DNA from: Chloroflexota bacterium
GTDB lineage: Bacteria; Chloroflexota; Anaerolineae; Anaerolineales; UBA11579
DNA: 8,540 bases
Assembly (NCBI GenBank): GCA_030610225.1
Contig: JAUWSD010000040.1
Coordinates: 1-8,540, forward strand
Direction: 5' to 3'
Part shown: piece by piece, positions 4,951-8,540 of the stretch
Layout: each line of letters opens with the position of its first letter
Position numbering within the stretch: position 1 is the stretch's first letter
Translations under genes and position numbers: made by a program
The notes under the pieces: model-generated
Database searches by the model: none
What the model was told of the DNA's origin: nothing
Seen by the model: only the letters and a program-made list of their open reading frames with translations

Positions 4951-5718
4951 ATGCATGAATTGAAAGTACAGGACTTACATGTAAATGTAGATGGGAATAA
5001 GATCCTAAAAGGTTTGAATATCAGTATCAAAGCTGGAGAAGTACACGCTCTGATGGGCCCGAATGGAAGCGGAAAATCAACCTTATCAAAAAGTGTCATG
5101 GGGCACCCAGATTATGAGGTATTGAGTGGGGACATTACAATTAACGGAACAAGCATCATGGATTGGTCACCGGATGAAAGATCGAGAGCGGGGTTGTTCC
5201 TTGCTTTCCAGTATCCTGTAGCCATCCCCGGTGTCACACTGGCAAACTTCCTGCGCACAGCACTAAATGCACGCAGAAAAGCAAATAATCCAGAGGATAA
5301 AGGTATCCCGATCCCCGAATTCCGTAAGTTATTAAAAGCAAAAATGGATCAGTTGGGAATGGATCACGCCTTTGCTGGCAGATATCTAAACGATGGGTTT
5401 TCAGGCGGCGAGAAGAAAAGGGCAGAGATCCTGCAGCTCGCTACGCTGGAACCTGAATTTGCTATTTTAGACGAAACAGATTCCGGTCTGGATATTGACG
5501 CTTTACGCACTGTATCTGAAGGTGTGAACGCATTGAAGAGTACTGAGCTTGGTGTTCTGGTGATCACACATTATCAGCGCATACTGAATTATATTCAGCC
5601 AGATTTTGTACATATCATGTTCGATGGACGCGTGGTCGAATCCGGAGGGCCAGATCTAGCTCTCAAACTTGAGGAGCAGGGATACGATTGGGTGCGTGAA
5701 AAGCACGCGATCAAATAA
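4951..5718 (+). CDS. sufC: Fe-S cluster assembly ATPase SufC
   Basis: SufC is the cytosolic ABC-type ATPase that drives the SufBCD scaffold during Fe-S cluster assembly; it is not a transporter. The 255 residues are typical. Walker A is GPNGSGKST (36-44), the Q-loop glutamine is Q87 in FQYPVAIPGV, the signature is SGGEKKR (151-157), and Walker B is AILDETDSGLD (171-181) with catalytic E175. The switch histidine is H207 in ITHYQRIL. The DETDSGLD form and the EKKRAEILQ stretch after the signature distinguish SufC from transport ATPases. It is the first gene of sufCBD, driven by the promoter at 4842-4870, with sufB 23 bases downstream. All motifs needed for ATP hydrolysis are present. Confidence 0.98.
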   Translation: MHELKVQDLHVNVDGNKILKGLNISIKAGEVHALMGPNGSGKSTLSKSVMGHPDYEVLSGDITINGTSIMDWSPDERSRAGLFLAFQYPVAIPGVTLANFLRTALNARRKANNPEDKGIPIPEFRKLLKAKMDQLGMDHAFAGRYLNDGFSGGEKKRAEILQLATLEPEFAILDETDSGLDIDALRTVSEGVNALKSTELGVLVITHYQRILNYIQPDFVHIMFDGRVVESGGPDLALKLEEQGYDWVREKHAIK

Positions 5719-5731
5719 TAGCGGCTTCTTC

Positions 5732-5736
5732 GGAGG
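5732..5736 (+). promoter_or_regulatory. ribosome binding site of sufB
   Basis: GGAGG lies 5 bases before the ATG at 5742. It is a strong site and settles the start. Confidence 0.8.
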
Positions 5737-5741
5737 TATAA

Positions 5742-7166
5742 ATGACATTGCCCGAAAAACAAAAATCGGATAAGGAATTATTAAGTAACCTGGACGAGTA
5801 CCGCTGGGATTTTCGTGATCCCGCAACTCATGTATTTCAGACTGAGAGGGGTTTGAGCGAGAAAGTTGTTAGGCAGATCTCAGAAAAAAAGAATGAGCCG
5901 GAGTGGATGCTCGATTTCAGGTTGAAAGCTTACAAACATTACATCAATCGTCCTATGCCGAACTGGGGACCAGATATTTCAGAGTTGGATATGGATGAAA
6001 TATATTTCTATACAAAACCCTCAGAAGGTGAAGGTAAAAGCTGGGATGATGTTCCGGATACGATCAAGGATACATTTGGAAAATTGGGTATCCCTGAGGC
6101 TGAACAGAAATTCCTGGCAGGTGTAGGTGCTCAGTATGAATCGGAGATGGTATATCATAGCATTCAGGAACATCTTGAAAAACAGGGTGTGATCTTCAAA
6201 AGTATTGAGAATGGTCTTCAAGATCATGAAGAGTTATTCAAAGAATATTTCAGTAAGATCATCCCGATCGAAGATAATAAATTCGCTGCATTGAACAGCG
6301 CTGTCTGGTCAGGTGGATCATTCGTTTATATTCCACCGGGAGTACAAGTAGAGATGCCGATGCAGGCATATTTCCGGATTAACCAGGCGGATCAGGGACA
6401 ATTTGAGCGCACGATAATTATTGTAGATGAAGGCGCTGAAGCTCATTATGTTGAAGGTTGTACAGCCCCGATCTACACCAGTGATTCATTACACAGTGGA
6501 GTGATCGAGATCATCGTCAAGAAAAATGCCCGATTCAGATATACGACCATCCAGAATTGGTCTAATAATATGTATAATCTCGTGACTCAGCGCGCTATCG
6601 TTGAAGAGGGTGGAACAATGGAGTGGGTGGATGCTAATCTAGGGTCCAAGATCACGATGAAGTACCCATCCTGTTATTTGATGGGTGAAGGTGCTCATGG
6701 AGAGATCCTCTCACTTGGTTTTGCAGCCGTAGGGCAGCATCAGGATACTGGTGGAAAGATGATCCACAATGCCAGCAACACCAGCTCAAAGATCACTTCA
6801 AAATCGATCAGTAAATCAAATGGGCGAGCATCGTACCGTGGGTTGATCAAGGTTGCGGAAGGATTGGAGAAGATCCGCTCGAATGTGGTTTGTGACGCCC
6901 TTCTTCTTGATCCAGAATCACAATCGGACACATACCCATATATCGAAATTGATTCCAAAGATGTCAATATTGGTCATGAAGCTTCTGTTTCGAAGGTTGG
7001 TGTTGAGCAGCTTTTCTACCTGATGAGTCGCGGTTTGAGTGAAGAAGAAGCTGCTGGAATGGTAGTTTCAGGTTTCATTGAACCTCTGGTCAAAGAGTTG
7101 CCAATGGAATATGCGATCGAAATGAATCGCCTGATCCAACTTCAGATGGAAGGGTCGATTGGGTAA
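5742..7166 (+). CDS. sufB: Fe-S cluster assembly scaffold SufB
   Basis: SufB is the scaffold subunit that receives sulfur and iron and builds the nascent cluster with SufC and SufD in the cytosol. The 474 residues match the family. The N-terminal helical region (about 1-120) includes the YRWDFRDP and MPNWGPDISELD segments; the rest is the beta-helix core. C240 is in the EGCTAP motif. C384 in NVVCDALLLD and E413 in GHEASVSK are 29 residues apart, as are the functional Cys405 and Glu434 of E. coli SufB, so the assembly site looks intact. The C-terminal FYLMSRGLSEEEAAGMVVSGF segment is the SufB/SufD hallmark. It lies between sufC and sufD with gaps of 23 and 11 bases, so is co-transcribed. Confidence 0.98.
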   Translation: MTLPEKQKSDKELLSNLDEYRWDFRDPATHVFQTERGLSEKVVRQISEKKNEPEWMLDFRLKAYKHYINRPMPNWGPDISELDMDEIYFYTKPSEGEGKSWDDVPDTIKDTFGKLGIPEAEQKFLAGVGAQYESEMVYHSIQEHLEKQGVIFKSIENGLQDHEELFKEYFSKIIPIEDNKFAALNSAVWSGGSFVYIPPGVQVEMPMQAYFRINQADQGQFERTIIIVDEGAEAHYVEGCTAPIYTSDSLHSGVIEIIVKKNARFRYTTIQNWSNNMYNLVTQRAIVEEGGTMEWVDANLGSKITMKYPSCYLMGEGAHGEILSLGFAAVGQHQDTGGKMIHNASNTSSKITSKSISKSNGRASYRGLIKVAEGLEKIRSNVVCDALLLDPESQSDTYPYIEIDSKDVNIGHEASVSKVGVEQLFYLMSRGLSEEEAAGMVVSGFIEPLVKELPMEYAIEMNRLIQLQMEGSIG

Positions 7167-7168
7167 TT

Positions 7169-7175
7169 GGTGAAG
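7169..7175 (+). promoter_or_regulatory. ribosome binding site of sufD
   Basis: GGTGAAG, two bases before the ATG at 7178, is a modest SD-like sequence just after the sufB stop. Coupling to sufB translation probably helps. Confidence 0.4.
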
Positions 7176-7177
7176 AT

Positions 7178-8500
7178 ATGACAGAAAAGAAACGCGTAGT
7201 AACTAGAAAGAGCCGATCTGATGTTGGAAGCGGATTTGATTTCACAAAAGAAATGATCCCCAATTATGGCGATGCTGAATTTATGAAGACATACCAGCAG
7301 AAAGCGTGGGAAGCTTTCCAGACAATGGTGATACCAAAGAGAAGCGAAGAAGCATGGCGCAGGACTGATCTAAGACAGTTTTCCCGGCAGAGTTTCAGCA
7401 TGCCAAATGGAACTGCTGGTAAAAGTGCTGATATTGAATTCATCTTGAAACCTGAGCAATCAGCTGGAAAAGTAGTGATCAATGATAGCGATGTAATTAT
7501 TGAACTGGACAAGGAACTGGCAGAAAAAGGCGTCATTTTCTCTGATCTGAAAACTGCGATCAAAGACTATCCCGCAGAAGTTGAGATAGCTCTGGGGCAG
7601 GTGGTTGATAGCAGTGAAGACATTTTCTCATCAATGACAGCAGCCTTTTCCGGTAATGGGATATTTCTTTATGTGCCAAAAGGTGTGGAAATTGAAACAC
7701 CATTACAAAGCAAACTCGCTATTTCAAGCTCAGGAACTGTGAACCTGTCGCATCTGGTGGTCTGGATGGAAGAAAATTCTAACGCTACTTTGATCCATGA
7801 ATATTCGTCTGAAGAAGAAGCAGCAAGCATGCACTCCGGCATAGTTGAAATACATGTAGGGCAGGCAGCAAAATTGGATGTTATCGAACTTCAGGCATTT
7901 GGAAAAAATATTTGGAATTTCACCCATGAACGTGCTAGTATAGATAAAGATGGAAAACTGAATTGGGTGTATGGTTCATTTGGAAGCCATCTTACAAAAA
8001 GTTTTATTAATATCGATCTGATTGGCCCAGGTGCTGAAGGCAAATTGGCAGGATTATATTTCTCTGACGGTAATCAGCACTTCGATCATGACACACAGCA
8101 GAACCACCTGGCTCCTGACACTTTCAGCGATATGCTTTTCAAAGGCGCGCTGAAAGATGAGAGCCGATCAGTCTGGCAGGGCATGATCTATGTGGCTCCT
8201 GATGCTCAAAGGATCGATGGATATCAATCCAATCCGAACCTGATCCTGGACGATGATGCCCGTGCAGATTCGATCCCCGGGTTGGAGATCCTTGCAGATG
8301 ATGTGCGTTGTTCACACGGTGCGACGATCGGAAAGATCGATGAAAACGAAGTATTTTACATTAATTCAAGAGGTATCCCGGAAGAAGATGCTGAGAGGTT
8401 GTTGGTATCAGGATTTTTTGATCCAGTGATCGAAAATGCAAAAAAGACAGAGATCAGAAATAAGTTACACGAAATGGTCCTGGATAAATTAGAAAGATAA
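7178..8500 (+). CDS. sufD: Fe-S cluster assembly protein SufD
   Basis: SufD is the SufB paralogue that completes the SufBC2D complex and is needed for iron entry. The 440 residues fit the family. The N-terminal helical part contains PKRSEEAWRRTDLRQF (53-68), which is typical of SufD. The beta-helix core runs from about 150 to 370, with GIFLYVPKGVEIETPL (161-176) matching the SufB counterpart. C378 and H380 in CSHGATIG correspond to E. coli Cys358 and the essential His360. The NSRGIPEEDAERLLVSGFF segment (396-414) is the shared family hallmark. The first 22 residues are basic and poorly conserved, so a slightly later start is possible, but no methionine with a better SD is seen. Third gene of the operon, with a ribosome binding site for another gene 30 bases beyond. 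Confidence 0.97.
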   Translation: MTEKKRVVTRKSRSDVGSGFDFTKEMIPNYGDAEFMKTYQQKAWEAFQTMVIPKRSEEAWRRTDLRQFSRQSFSMPNGTAGKSADIEFILKPEQSAGKVVINDSDVIIELDKELAEKGVIFSDLKTAIKDYPAEVEIALGQVVDSSEDIFSSMTAAFSGNGIFLYVPKGVEIETPLQSKLAISSSGTVNLSHLVVWMEENSNATLIHEYSSEEEAASMHSGIVEIHVGQAAKLDVIELQAFGKNIWNFTHERASIDKDGKLNWVYGSFGSHLTKSFINIDLIGPGAEGKLAGLYFSDGNQHFDHDTQQNHLAPDTFSDMLFKGALKDESRSVWQGMIYVAPDAQRIDGYQSNPNLILDDDARADSIPGLEILADDVRCSHGATIGKIDENEVFYINSRGIPEEDAERLLVSGFFDPVIENAKKTEIRNKLHEMVLDKLER

Positions 8501-8530
8501 TAATTTCTCTGTGTATTTACAGAAGAATTT

Positions 8531-8535
8531 GGAGG
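8531..8535 (+). promoter_or_regulatory. ribosome binding site for a gene beyond the window
   Basis: GGAGG followed by AAAAA ends the window. With no terminator after sufD, another operon gene should start at or just after 8541. In sufCBD operons this is often sufS, the cysteine desulfurase, but nothing of it is visible here. Confidence 0.65.
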
Positions 8536-8540
8536 AAAAA

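Overview
The window looks like a chromosomal stretch from an environmental bacterium, most likely a Chloroflexota member of the Anaerolineae type. That guess rests on a FadN-style beta-oxidation gene with the dehydrogenase part before the hydratase part, a sufCBD operon with a divergent sufR-like regulator, and moderate base composition. No rRNA or marker gene is present to confirm it. Gene spacing is tight, start sites mostly have good Shine-Dalgarno sequences, and promoters are of the ordinary sigma-70 kind.

Layout. (1) Positions 1-3050, plus strand, hold the end of a fatty-acid beta-oxidation operon: the C-terminal two thirds of a 3-hydroxyacyl-CoA dehydrogenase/enoyl-CoA hydratase (5' end cut off by the window), a thiolase, and a stand-alone SCP2 lipid-carrier domain. 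It closes with a strong intrinsic terminator at 3061-3088. (2) Positions 3089-3674 are a small accessory island. It contains a 95-residue GIY-YIG nuclease gene on the minus strand, five copies of a 27-base imperfectly palindromic repeat in two orientations around it, and a second inverted repeat. The copies next to the gene face each other like terminal inverted repeats of a 392-bp element. (3) Positions 3675-4669, minus strand, hold a two-gene unit overlapping by ATGA: a winged-helix regulator with a cysteine-rich C-terminus (SufR-like), then a MIP18/DUF59 protein (SufT-like). (4) Positions 4670-4950 are a divergent control region with two readable promoters, each with a 17-base spacer. A perfect 7-bp inverted repeat sits within the sufC promoter. 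(5) Positions 4951-8500, plus strand, hold sufC-sufB-sufD, and a Shine-Dalgarno sequence for another gene lies at the right edge.

How the genes work together. SufB, SufC and SufD form the scaffold complex that builds Fe-S clusters, SufT-type proteins help cluster maturation or transfer, and the regulator probably senses cluster supply and controls the operon. The fad genes carry out hydration, dehydrogenation and thiolysis of acyl-CoA, with the SCP2 protein as a possible acyl-CoA or lipid carrier. The most novel-looking element is the nuclease gene plus palindromic repeats inserted between these two housekeeping blocks.
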